From contig JAVLUZ010000142.1 of assembly GCA_036768485.1 (NCBI GenBank), positions 12,550,814 through 12,614,813 of the forward strand: a stretch of 64,000 nt of DNA, given 5' to 3'. The translations under genes were made by a program, and so were the position numbers. This DNA comes from Mermis nigrescens (Eukaryota; Nematoda; Enoplea; Mermithida; Mermithidae). Of this stretch, positions 50,209-61,300 are shown one piece after another (position 1 is the first letter of the stretch; every line of letters starts with the position of its first letter). The notes under the pieces are model-generated. The model did no database searches and had not been told where the DNA came from. It saw only the letters and a program-made list of their open reading frames with translations.

Positions 50209-52599
50209 TTAGTCTGGGGCCAGGGGCCTCTCCACATGGTGTATTCTCCTCAATAGGGCTCTATTCCATATACGACTGATCTCAATACTTCTTGAACCGA
50301 CATTCTGCCCACTAGCCCTCTCCATCTCCAGGGTCTCCCGTATTTTCCTACGGTACCCATTGCTTTCTTCTGCGAGTATTGATGTATGCTCGAAATCTGG
50401 TCTACACCCACATGCTATGCAGTGTTCAGCAACCCCACTCCGTTCCTCTTTCAAATTCCTTAGTGCACTCCTATGTTCCCCAAGTCTTTTCTTAAGACTT
50501 CTACCAGTTTCCCCAATGTACTCCTTCCCACATTGTAGTGGTACTTTATATACTATACCCTGCCGTAGATCTAAGGGTCTCTTTGGGGCAACACTTTGTA
50601 GTCTTTTTCTGATGGTGTCTTCACTCTTTGCCACAAGGCGCACTCCATATGCTTTGCACACTCGCTTAAGCTTCATGGTTAATGCCCCACTAAATGGTAC
50701 TACTGCTGTTGCAATGTAGTTAGTTGCATCACCCCTTGAGGGTGCAAGTTGTAGGGCTCTCTGTATTAATGGGCCAGGGTATCCATTAGCTTGAAACTCC
50801 TTAAGTATTTTCTGATGTTCACCTTCTTTACTGTGATTTGTTTGGCATATGCTCCTACATCTCATGGCCATTCCTCTAACTATACCTGCCTTTGTGCATT
50901 TCTGATGGTTCGACTGGTAGTTTAGGTATTGACCTGTATGGGTTGGCTTACGGTACACTGATGTCTCTAGATGGTCATGGGATCTCTTAACTAGTACATC
51001 CAGGAAAGGCAGTGTGCCTTCCACCTCCTTCTCCATGGTAAACTGAATAGCAAGATTTTGACTATTCATGTGCTGGAGGAAAGCTTCTAACTCCCGATCT
51101 CCATGATCCCACAAGATGAATGTGTCATCAACGTACCTGAGCCACATTGTAGGTTTATATGGTGCTGTTTGCAGTGCCTGTTTTTCTAAATCATTCATGA
51201 ACAGGTTGCACAGTACTGGTGACAATGGTGAACCCATTGACATCCCATCTACTTGCTGGTAATAATATTCCCCAAGCTGAAAGTAAGTACTCCTGACACA
51301 ATATTCCACCAGTTTGGCAATGACCTCAGCACTCATAGTTGTTCTTTGTGCTAGGGTAATATCCTGTCTAAGCAGATTCAATACACATTCTATAGCCAAC
51401 TGAGTTGGGACACTTGTGAAGAGGCTCACAACGTCTAGGCTGACTAGTCGTGTATTTTCCTGTATTACCATTGGTTCTATCTTAGCCACAAAGTCGTTGC
51501 TATTCTTCAGTGAGCTGGCAATGTTCTGCTGTAGTGGGTTAAGTATCTTAACCAGATATTTTGACAGAGGATGTATAGTTGTCCCAATGCAACTGACAAT
51601 CGGTCTAAGTGGTACTCCTGGTTTGTGTATCTTCGGCAAACCATATATATGTGGTGCTTTGCAGCCTTCTTTGATTTTTACCTCTTTGTCCAGACCTTCT
51701 TCCTTGAGCAGTTTCTTTAATGCTTGCTCTACCCTGGTAACTGGTGTGCGTTTACCAATGGCCTTGAACTTTGAGGGATCATCAATGATCTGCTGCAGCT
51801 TATTGTTGTACTCTATTCTGTCCATCACCACTGCTGCACGACCTTTATCTGCTGGCAGAATGACTATGGTGTCATCTGCTTTAAGCATTTTAATAGCTCT
51901 AAGCTCTGCCTTGCTGATATTTGCCTTAGGCTTATCAACCCTGTCAATAGCTTGTCTAATCTTTAACCGAAAGTCATCCTTCCGTTCCTGTGGCAGGAAA
52001 TGGGCTGCACACTCAATAGCTGTTATGATGTTCTTAATCGGATGTTGACTTGGTGCTATAGCAAAGTTTAAGCCTTTTGCCAGGGCAGCCTGCTCATGAT
52101 TAGTCAGTGGTCTATGGCTCTGATTTATTACCACCTTATCCAGGTTGAGGTTCCGTTGCCCCTGCCTTGGCATGAGTCTATCCAATTTTGCCTTCTGTCT
52201 CTGTGTTACCATTTCAAGCTGTCTTATGTACAATCTATCTACTGAGCCCTTTATCCTTATCCAATGATCATAGGTCATATTCCTCTCTAGGTCTTCTTCC
52301 AGTGCCTTCTTGGCATCCTGTAGACTAGACTTCCTCCACCTCATATGCTTAATTCGTTCTCTGACCAGGGCTCTTCCTGCCCTCTGTAGTATCCTCTGTG
52401 AACCCCTGCTGTTAATAGGGTCTCTAAGGTTTAAACCTGTAGGTATGATACCTAGGTCTCGACATTGCATCAGGAAGGTTAAACTTGATGATGCTTGAGC
52501 TAGTTTCTCCCCAATGCCATCCAACCTGCGGAGATCTCTAATTAAGTCAGGGCCATACTGCTGTAATAACTGACTTCTAAATGTTTGTGACTGGTTCAT
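50209..52599 (-). CDS. Penelope-like reverse transcriptase with GIY-YIG endonuclease
   Basis: An intact 796-residue protein that would copy element RNA into DNA and nick the target. The N-terminal 230 residues are helical and basic. The reverse transcriptase region runs from about residue 240 to 600. It has LPADKG-type and GLPKIHKPG-type blocks, SLDVVSLFTSVP, GMSMGSPLSP, and the catalytic Y-V-D-D at residues 489-492. The C-terminal endonuclease begins with G-I-V-Y at 681 and Y-I-G at 694-696, followed by R-x-x-x-K-R-L-G-E-H. This RT plus C-terminal GIY-YIG order defines canonical Penelope-like elements, and about 800 residues is usual for them. I chose MNQSQTF as the start because the third partial copy also begins exactly there. 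The frame has no stops or shifts. Confidence 0.95.
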   Translation of the reverse strand: MNQSQTFRSQLLQQYGPDLIRDLRRLDGIGEKLAQASSSLTFLMQCRDLGIIPTGLNLRDPINSRGSQRILQRAGRALVRERIKHMRWRKSSLQDAKKALEEDLERNMTYDHWIRIKGSVDRLYIRQLEMVTQRQKAKLDRLMPRQGQRNLNLDKVVINQSHRPLTNHEQAALAKGLNFAIAPSQHPIKNIITAIECAAHFLPQERKDDFRLKIRQAIDRVDKPKANISKAELRAIKMLKADDTIVILPADKGRAAVVMDRIEYNNKLQQIIDDPSKFKAIGKRTPVTRVEQALKKLLKEEGLDKEVKIKEGCKAPHIYGLPKIHKPGVPLRPIVSCIGTTIHPLSKYLVKILNPLQQNIASSLKNSNDFVAKIEPMVIQENTRLVSLDVVSLFTSVPTQLAIECVLNLLRQDITLAQRTTMSAEVIAKLVEYCVRSTYFQLGEYYYQQVDGMSMGSPLSPVLCNLFMNDLEKQALQTAPYKPTMWLRYVDDTFILWDHGDRELEAFLQHMNSQNLAIQFTMEKEVEGTLPFLDVLVKRSHDHLETSVYRKPTHTGQYLNYQSNHQKCTKAGIVRGMAMRCRSICQTNHSKEGEHQKILKEFQANGYPGPLIQRALQLAPSRGDATNYIATAVVPFSGALTMKLKRVCKAYGVRLVAKSEDTIRKRLQSVAPKRPLDLRQGIVYKVPLQCGKEYIGETGRSLKKRLGEHRSALRNLKEERSGVAEHCIACGCRPDFEHTSILAEESNGYRRKIRETLEMERASGQNVGSRSIEISRIWNRALLRRIHHVERPLAPD

Positions 52600-52644
52600 A
52601 TCTAAAGAAAGTGTATTTTTGGCCTATTGGCAGTCACATAAAAT

Positions 52645-52716
52645 GCCTAAAATGTTAAAATGTTAAATTTTAATTAAAATGTATTAAAATGTTAAAATTA
52701 TTAAAATTATCATTTT
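52645..52716. other. AT-rich junction between the two Penelope copies
   Basis: About 70 bp of AAAATGTTAAAATGTTAA-like sequence with no match elsewhere in either copy. The motif ATTAAAATG also occurs at the point where the right copy begins (ATTAAAATGCTTAAAG), which suggests template slippage during synthesis. Confidence 0.6.
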
Positions 52717-54409
52717 AAAACTATTAAAATGCTTAAAGCAGATGACACCATAAGTCATTCTGCCAGCAGATAAAGGTCATGCAGCAGTGGTGATGGACAG
52801 AATAGAGTACAACAATAAGCTGCAGCAGATCATTGATGATCCCTCAAAGTTCAAGGCCATTGGTAAACGCACACCAGTTACCAGGGTAGAGCAAGCATTA
52901 AAGAAACTGCTCAAGGAAGAAGGTCTGGACAAAGAGGTAAAAATCAAAGAAGGCTGCAAAGCACCACATATATATGGTTTGCCGAAGATACACAAACCAG
53001 GAGTACCACTTAGACCGATTGTCAGTTGCATTGGGACAACTATACATCCTCTGTCAAAATATCTGGTTAAGATACTTAACCCACTACAGCAGAACATTGC
53101 CAGCTCACTGAAGAATAGCAACGACTTTGTGGCTAAGATAGAACCAATGGTAATACAGGAAAATACACGACTAGTCAGCCTAGACGTTGTGAGCCTCTTC
53201 ACAAGTGTCCCAACTCAGTTGGCTATAGAATGTGTATTGAATCTGCTTAGACAGGATATTACCCTAGCACAAAGAACAACTATGAGTGCTGAGGTCATTG
53301 CCAAACTGGTGGAATATTGTGTCAGGAGTACTTACTTTCAGCTTGGGGAATATTATTACCAGCAAGTAGATGGGATGTCAATGGGTTCACCATTGTCACC
53401 AGTACTGTGCAACCTGTTCATGAATGATTTAGAAAAACAGGCACTGCAAACAGCACCATATAAACCTACAATGTGGCTCAGGTACGTTGATGACACATTC
53501 ATCTTGTGGGATCATGGAGATTGGGAGTTAGAAGCTTTCCTCCAGCACATGAATAGTCAAAATCTTGCTATTCAGTTTACCATGGAGAAGGAGGTGGAAG
53601 GCACACTGCCTTTCCTGGATGTACTAGTTAAGAGATCCCATGACCATCTAGAGACATCAGTGTACCGTAAGCCAACCCATACAGGTCAATACCTAAACTA
53701 CCAGTCGAACCATCAGAAATGCACAAAGGCAGGTATAGTTAGAGGAATGGCCATGAGATGTAGGAGCATATGCCAAACAAATCACAGTAAAGAAGGTGAA
53801 CATCAGAAAATACTTAAGGAGTTTCAAGCTAATGGATACCCTGGCCCATTAATACAGAGAGCCCTACAACTTGCACCCTCAAGGGGTGATGCAACTAACT
53901 ACATTGCAACAGCAGTAGTACCATTTAGTGGGGCATTAACCATGAAGCTTAAGCGAGTGTGCAAAGCATATGGAGTGCGCCTTGTGGCAAAGAGTGAAGA
54001 CACCATCAGAAAAAGACTACAAAGTGTTGCCCCAAAGAGACCCTTAGATCTACGGCAGGGTATAGTATATAAAGTACCACTACAATGTGGGAAGGAGTAC
54101 ATTGGGGAAACTGGTAGAAGTCTTAAGAAAAGACTTGGGGAACATAGGAGTGCACTAAGGAATTTGAAAGAGGAACGGAGTGGGGTTGCTGAACACTGCA
54201 TAGCATGTGGGTGTAGACCAGATTTCGAGCATACATCAATACTCGCAGAAGAAAGCAATGGGTACCGTAGGAAAATACGGGAGACCCTGGAGATGGAGAG
54301 GGCTAGTGGGCAGAATGTCGGTTCAAGAAGTATTGAGATCAGTCGTATATGGAATAGAGCCCTATTGAGGAGAATACACCATGTGGAGAGGCCCCTGGCC
54401 CCAGACTGA
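52717..54409 (+). pseudogene. 5'-truncated Penelope-like protein, right copy
   Basis: It begins inside the protein, at the codons for AIKMLKADDT of the left copy. An extra A near 52754 shifts the frame just after that. From 52787 a 540-residue frame is open to the same C-terminus, with the Y-V-D-D and GIY-YIG motifs intact. It differs from the left copy by a single residue that I found (HGDWELEAF against HGDRELEAF). Without the N-terminus it is unlikely to make a working protein by itself. Confidence 0.9.
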
Positions 54410-54456
54410 AAAATATTATTATGTTACTTTAAAAGGAACAAATAATATTATACAAC

Positions 54457-54540
54457 TGGCCCAGTGAAGCTCAGTTGGTAAAACCACAGACTCTAGAAAT
54501 AAATGATACTTAGCTGTAAGGTTCAATTCCTGGTGCCCAC
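54457..54540 (+). other. tRNA-like module, right copy
   Basis: Same A-box-like and B-box pair as 50096-50163, on the plus strand. Confidence 0.6.
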
Positions 54541-54562
54541 AACTTCTTATATTCTGTAAGAG

Positions 54563-54606
54563 CCTGACGACGACGGTAGGTTAACTGTCAAAACGTTGCG
54601 TATTAT
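54563..54606 (+). ncRNA. Hammerhead-like motif, right copy, core mutated
   Basis: CTGACGA is at 54564-54570 as in the left copy, but the GAAA core reads AAAA because of a G-to-A change at 54590. If the motif is a ribozyme, this copy should be inactive. Confidence 0.45.
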
Positions 54607-54741
54607 TCTTAACATTGTATTGTACCTACGGGTTTGAATAAAGCATTATTATTATTTTATGTGACTGCCAATAGGCCAAAAATACACTTTCTTTAGATAT
54701 GAACCAGTCACAAACATTTAGAAGTCAGTTGTATGATACCT

Positions 54742-55038
54742 ACCTATCGTCAATTTCACGAAACCTTGTGCATGGATCACAATTCCTAAATCAATGCAAA
54801 TCAATTACAAAAGTGGCTTAAACTGAAGCAAAAGTCACTACACTGTGCAAAGCAACTGACAAGCATATAAAGTTTTGTTATGCAAAATTGTATTACAATA
54901 GGCTGTCAAGAAGAAACTTTTGCAACTAATCGCTTAAGTGCTGAAAATTGATTCCTACGCACAAATTTCCGAGAAATAGACTATAAATATAATACATACA
55001 ATTACTGTGAGCATGTGTACGCATAAAATACAACGAGT
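54742..55038. other. 3' flank of pelle
   Basis: Presumably the 3' untranslated and downstream region of the minus-strand kinase gene. I cannot fix a polyadenylation site. Confidence 0.4.
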
Positions 55039-55329
55039 TCAACCGATTGTATCATGCAAAACGGATATCTTATCGTCCAGCATGTCAATGATATCGCAAA
55101 CGGCTGGTCGTTCTTCTCTATTAACCACAGTGCAACGAAAACCCAATTCCAACATGGCGTAAAACGCGTTTTCCCAGTCATCAGTCAAGTTTTGCATTTT
55201 AGCATCAGCCAACGTGGTAAGTTGGTCGTCCTGAAGTTTATTCTTTTCTTCTCTCAAAAAATCGACTAAATTGGAGGGCTTACGAAAATCTGAATAGGCT
55301 TTTGAACCAGTGGCCAGCTCAAGAAATAC
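55039..55329 (-). CDS. pll: pelle last coding exon: C-lobe
   Basis: Acceptor ATTAAAG|GTATTT. It encodes [15 protein letters not shown], a lysine-rich middle, and [14 protein letters not shown] with the conserved R of kinase subdomain XI, then ends HDTIG and TGA. Confidence 0.88.
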   Translation of the reverse strand, partial: VFLELATGSKAYSDFRKPSNLVDFLREEKNKLQDDQLTTLADAKMQNLTDDWENAFYAMLELGFRCTVVNREERPAVCDIIDMLDDKISVLHDTIG

Positions 55330-58300
55330 CTTTAATATGAAAAACAAACCAAGTCATAAAATTAAATGCTAAAATGAGGAAAACAAAATATATAAATTAG
55401 AAAGAGATGAATGATATGGGAAACGTTGTCTACAGTTATTTATTATAACTACCTTTATTATACATGATATATTACACCATGCTGAGTTAGTTAAAAATGC
55501 GAAAGCAAGGTGTGCGGCATGAAAAATGATGTATACATTGATTTCAAAAATTCTCAGTGTACTTAGACTCATAGAAGCGCAAGGTCAAACTTTCAGGGGA
55601 AAGGGTGAAACCAAAGATTGATAGATAGCTAAGTGCTCCGTCTTTTGGGCACAGAAAACTAGCTATATAGCCTTTTTGGACTCACAAACAAAGCTATATA
55701 CCATTTTTGGACTAAAAATAACTGTTTAGCCCTTTTTAGATTCGAGAAAATAGCCATATATCCTTTTAAAACTCCGAAAAGGCAACTATATTGCATTGCT
55801 GAGCTCGCACGATATGTTTCTGAGTCCAAAAAGGCTATATAGCTTGTTTTCTGATCCCAAACAGGCTATTTAGCTCATTTTCTGAGCCCAAAAAAGGCTA
55901 TATAGCAAAGTTTTTTCGGTAAAAATGGCTGTATAACTATCAGTTTCTTAGAGCCCAGGGGGGAGTAATACCCCCTCACCCCCATACTCTTGTATGCTTA
56001 GATTCCATATCAATCCTTACAAATTTACCTGACTACATGTATCTACTGGTATAGTTTTGTCCTACTGTGGTGATCGAGAAATAATTAGGTCAGCTTGACA
56101 TTTATTATAATTAAGAGTTCATATAAAATCGTTAAGTAGGATGAAAAATCCTTGTTCTTTACATAATTCAAGACTACAGGCGTTTATGTACACTGACATG
56201 GGTATCTAATGCATTTCATATGATCAATAAATAATACGCAATCATCAATACGACAAAAAACGGAAAAAGGGGGATAAAGAGGAAAGGTGGAAAATAAAGA
56301 AAGAAAAAAGGTACATTTTGCATTCGTTTTTCAAGCACGTTTTAAATGAAACCAGAAATGACAGCAAGTGTAAATAGGCAATCCTCTAATCAAGTTATAT
56401 TTAAATGTACCATTCCAAAGCTGTATACGTCCAGTTTTGTCGTCAAGATTTTAGACTGAAGGAATTCGGGCGGTAAATAAGCCAGCGTGCCTTTGACGTG
56501 GGAGACTTAAATATGAATTCTTGAATCATATATTACATATGTAGACAAATATGAAAGCCATTAGTCTCTTAGCACGTGAAAAGCTAGTACTCGTACATTT
56601 AAAGTGTAAAAAGTACAGGAAGGAACGTACTTCCACACAATAATTTGAGTTTAACAATGCTGATCTTCAACGCAACCACAAGCATACATTTATAATTCAA
56701 AACTGGTTGCAGACTAATCAGTGGCGGACAGTTTTTTTGTTGAAAGTCCGTTTGTACATGTACAAAGATGGTCCCCAAAAGTCTTTGTAGATTTTGTACA
56801 TGCAAATTTTTGTGTACTATAATATAGAACAGTAGCCATTTTAGTGTGGTAAAACACGATTTTCGATCTTTGGTAGTGTTTTTAGCTAATTTCTGGGTTT
56901 TTGACGCCAAAAATTACTAAAAATTATCTGAAAACGGCGCGAAGCGCCGAAAAATGTTGACATTTTTCCATTCTAAATGCAAATTCTACCATTTTAAAGA
57001 TATATAGGACAAATAATTTATCAGTTCGGCGCGAAGCGCCGAAAATTTTGGGAATTTTACATCTTTTTACAGTTTTTGTCTTCCTAAAAATCTTTGTACA
57101 TTTTGTACACACAAAATTTTTGGGTACTATAATATGGTACAGCAGCGATTTTAGTGTGGTAAAAACAGAGTTCTTCGACTTTTCGTGGAGTGTTTTAGCT
57201 AATTTCTGGGTCTATAAGGGCAGAAATCACTAAGAATCGTCTTAAAATGGCGCGAAGCGCCGAAAAATTTGACATTTTTACTTTTGAAATGCAATTCCTG
57301 CCATTATAAAGATATATAGAACACACAATTACTCATTACAGCGCGAAGCGCCGAAAATTTTTGCGAATTTCAGACCTTTTTTGCGGTTTTTGTCTTCCCG
57401 AAAATCTTTGTACATCTACAAAGACGGTCCCGAAAAGTCTTTGTACATCGGGAAAAATCTTTGCCGAGTACAAAAAAAACACTGGTGGCGGATCTAGGAT
57501 TTTTTGTAAGATGGGGGAGCGGTACCCTAAATTTTTTAGAAACAGTCAAAAATAGGTCCAAAATTTTTGCCCTTCACGTGCAAAATAGCGTTTTCTGACG
57601 CATTACGTTGTCTAATTTTATTTAAAACCGCTTTTGGCGCAATATTTTTCCGACAATTTTCAAATTTTCGACAATTTTGAGCGAAAAAATTCAATATAAG
57701 TCTTTGACTTCAGCGAAAATCCGGCACGAATCGCCGGAAAATTTGTGAAATTAAGGCGGAAGGACGATCAGAAACTTAAATAACTGCTCAATTTCCGGTA
57801 TTTGTAGCAACTGATGCGAAGCGTCAAACTTTTTTTAAAGTTATACCTACCTAAAAAATAGGAGAAAACTATGATGAAATAGCTGTTTTTCTGCTCTTGA
57901 GATCGTTTTAAAACCAATTCCCTGAGCAAAAATAGGGCTTCCGGGCCGTCGAGAAAGTAAATAAATGCATGAATAGGTATTATCCAGCGCGAAGCGCCGG
58001 AAAAATCTGAAAAATTATTATCATTGACAGTTCAAAAATCATTGCAAATTACATATCCATTCCTTATCTCATCAACTAATTTAATTATCATTCATTTAAA
58101 TTAATTAAATTGATTAAATAAACTAATTTATCCAACCAGCTAAATTCTTTATCTTTATCTTTAACCAGCTATCACTATCCGACCAACTAATAAGTTTATC
58201 CTACCGAATTCTTTATCACTCAATCAAATTCTATACAAATTACATATCCAACTATTTCCCCGACCCCCTTAAATCTGCCTTTGAGACTAATCATAAATGA

Positions 58301-61300
58301 AACAATAAATTTCTGATTCCCTTCCACACGAATCACTGAAAACCATTCTGTCATCTCAATTGTTCATAACATTAACAGGAAGATAAAAGCATAAATTTGA
58401 CTAGTTTTCTTGCTTTACCAATATTTCTTACATACACATGTGACTAAAGTTTATTTAACGAAAATTGCGCATATACTTGACAAATCTAAAACAAATATGG
58501 AACGAATTATGTAAAGAAAATAAAAAAATATTAGTATGCAAAACAATCAATCAAAGCCAGAAGTGTAAAGTGCACGAAATTACATTCTGTAACGTTTCAG
58601 GAAATCAATCCATTTGTTGCGCGTTGATCTTGGAAAACTCTGTTACAAGCAAACATACGTATTTTCATTAGGTATATACACATAACATAGGTGCGTTATG
58701 TGATCAGTCTTAAATGTAATCCCGGCCATGCTAAGAATATTACTGAAATGCTTCGAGAAAATTTTACAGAAAATTTCTTCAAGTGCCCGTAATCATAATT
58801 TCTCGGTAAGTAAGGAAGAAACTAAGATGGAAAACGTAAAATTTATTATCTGATATCGATTTTTAATCAATTAGTCTTCGATGAACTTGTCGTACATCAT
58901 TTTAGGGGTACGACAGGGCAAAATAGCCCAGAAAAATCGCCGAAAAACCAATTCTAGGTATTTACCGGATTCTGGAGGGTTTTCAAATTCTGGGGTCTAA
59001 ACACCCACCATACGTGGGCAGCACCAAAATTCTCAGGGGTGCAAGATTTTTCAAAGGTCAAAAAATAGCCTTAAAAATGGTGGTATGGCGAGAAAAACAC
59101 CATTCAGCGTTTCTCATCCAGCACTATCCATTGGCATCAGGGAATTGCGAGAAAAAATTTAAAAAAATTGAATTCTGGGGGGGGGTATTTTGGTTTCTCG
59201 GGGGGTGTATACCATACCTGGGCGTGGGGGGTTTGGGGGTATGCAACCCCCCCCCCCCTCCGAGAAACCAAAATACCCCCAGAATTCAATTTTTAAATTT
59301 TTTGTTTTTTTCGCAATTTTTTGATCGCAATGGATAGTGCTCGATGAGAAACGTTGAAAAATTGTGTTTTTTCGCCGTACCACTATGTTTAGGGCCGTTT
59401 TTTGACCTTTGAAAAAATCTTGCACCACCCCCAGAACTTTAGAGCCGCCCACATATGGTGTATACCCCCAAAGCCCCCACGCCCAGGTGTGCACCCCACC
59501 CCACCCCACCCCACCCCGCACCCATTTGCAACACACTCATTTGCGATAACATACCGATCATAGGCGAATTGCCACTTTCAACGATACCTCTGCGACACAG
59601 TCCAAAATCGCCCAACTTCGGCTCGCTTAAAGAATCAAGCAAAATGTTAGCTGGCTTAATATCTCCGTGTATGACTGATTCCTTGGAACAAGTATGCAAA
59701 TAGTTTAAACCACAAGCGGCTCCTCTAGCAATTCTTAAACGTCGCCAGCAATTAAGCGGTTCGTTGTCAACTTTACGCTTAAAAGCGAAAATACCGCATT
59801 AATTCTATAAAGCATTAGGTATAAGCTAAAATTAACTAATGAGTAAAGATTTTTGAGGAAGAATACAGCACGATTAAAATTGCCGCAGACGAGCAAAAAG
59901 TATGCGACTCTGCAAAAATCAGTAAGAGCTCAGGAAAACATATAAATATATTCTCTATATGCATGTATAGCAGGGGTGGGGGATTTTCCCACCAACGTTG
60001 GTTGTTCCTTCATCCCGCCGAAGTCAGAAAATTTTTGACCCCCCTCGCGGTTTTTGGAAAAAAATTGGAGGCCATTTACCCCATCCCCCACCCCTCCCCT
60101 TGAAAATAACCGGGGACCCCTCCACCCAAAATTTCGAGCCGTTTCATGTACGATTCTCTACCTTTAACAATAAAAATGTAACAATATCATTTAATTATGC
60201 TACGTACAACATATACGCATTTCAAATTTGTAAACGAGTTCAGCCAATTATAAATCTATATGTATTTCAGAATGTATGCATACGTGGGCAGCACCAAAAT
60301 TCTAGTGGGTGCAAGATTTTTCAAAGGTCAAAAAATGGCCTTAAAAATGGTGGTATGGCGAAAAAACACAATTTTTTGACGTTTCTCATCGAGCACTATC
60401 CATTGGAATCAAAAAATTGCGGAAAAACGAAACGAATTCCAAAAAAATTGAATTCTGGGGGTATTTTAATCTCTGGGGAGTATTTTGGTTTCTCGGGGGT
60501 TGCATACTCCCCAAACCCCCCCCCCACGCCCAGGTGTGAATGCATGCCCTCAGATAAAGAGCACACACACAGCTGAGGCAATACTGCGAACGAGCTTCCT
60601 AAATCGTATATGAATTTTGAAATTGGACCGACTCAAAGGTCCGAGATTAGAGTCATTCACAAGGTAAAAAGTCTATTCGAAGAAAAGAATGTAAAACAAG
60701 AAAGTGAAGGCATTACGTACCATTGTTTCATCTTTTACCATTTTTACCTACATATCGCCGTGCAATTCGATGGGATTAATAAATTTAAAATAAGTAAAAT
60801 CCTCTGATTACTTTGCCAAACAGCCGATCGTCCAGCGATCCACCTGACATAAATTGATATACAACGCAGTATTCGGCTCCATCAAAACAATAGCCGTACA
60901 ACGGAAGGATATTATCGTGACGACATAGCGCTAATGTTTTCAATTCGGCCATCGATTGTCTATATAACACGAAACAAGTATGCCGGAAAATATTCGTACA
61001 AATTATACATAATGTACACAAATGTCGCATGCAGGCTTGTATTGAGCGGGGGGCATATGTACATGTAGCAGGGGACATTGGGGAATCCCCCACTCAAAGT
61101 TAGTCGTCCCCCACCAAGAGTTGGTCGTTTCGCCATCCCCCAAAGCCAGGAAATTTTTGACCCCCCCCCATTTTTGGAAAAACATTGTATTTTTTAGCCG
61201 TTTTTAGGCGTTTTTTGGCCAAAAATCGGAGGTCATTTACCCCCCTCTAAAAATGGCTGGGGATCACCAGCCCAAACTTTCGAGCCGTTACATTACATGT

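Larger units (their letters stand above)
49925..54729. mobile_element. Head-to-head dimer of Penelope-like elements
   Basis: The perfect 12-bp duplication TGTATGATACCT (49913-49924 and 54730-54741) encloses two copies facing away from an AT-rich centre (52645-52716). The left copy (minus) is full length, with a tail of element 3'-end sequence in front of its start (52600-52644). The right copy (plus) is 5'-truncated at about 52717 and is followed, after its 3' end, by the first 31 bases of a third copy (54699-54729). Both 3' regions carry a hammerhead-like motif and a tRNA-like module. A single target duplication implies one insertion event for the whole array. The arms are almost identical, so the insertion is young. 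Confidence 0.9.

Noticed and set aside
50360..52048. Frames of 119 and 210 residues opposite the Penelope gene
   Set aside because: Antisense shadows of the reverse transcriptase gene; they recur in the mirrored copy.
12060..54741. Palindromes as missed-adapter sequencing artefacts
   Set aside because: Possible for any single near-identical case, but several arms are clearly diverged, two units have intact target duplications outside, and one arm carries a precise Helitron absent from the other. Left as a check in the findings.
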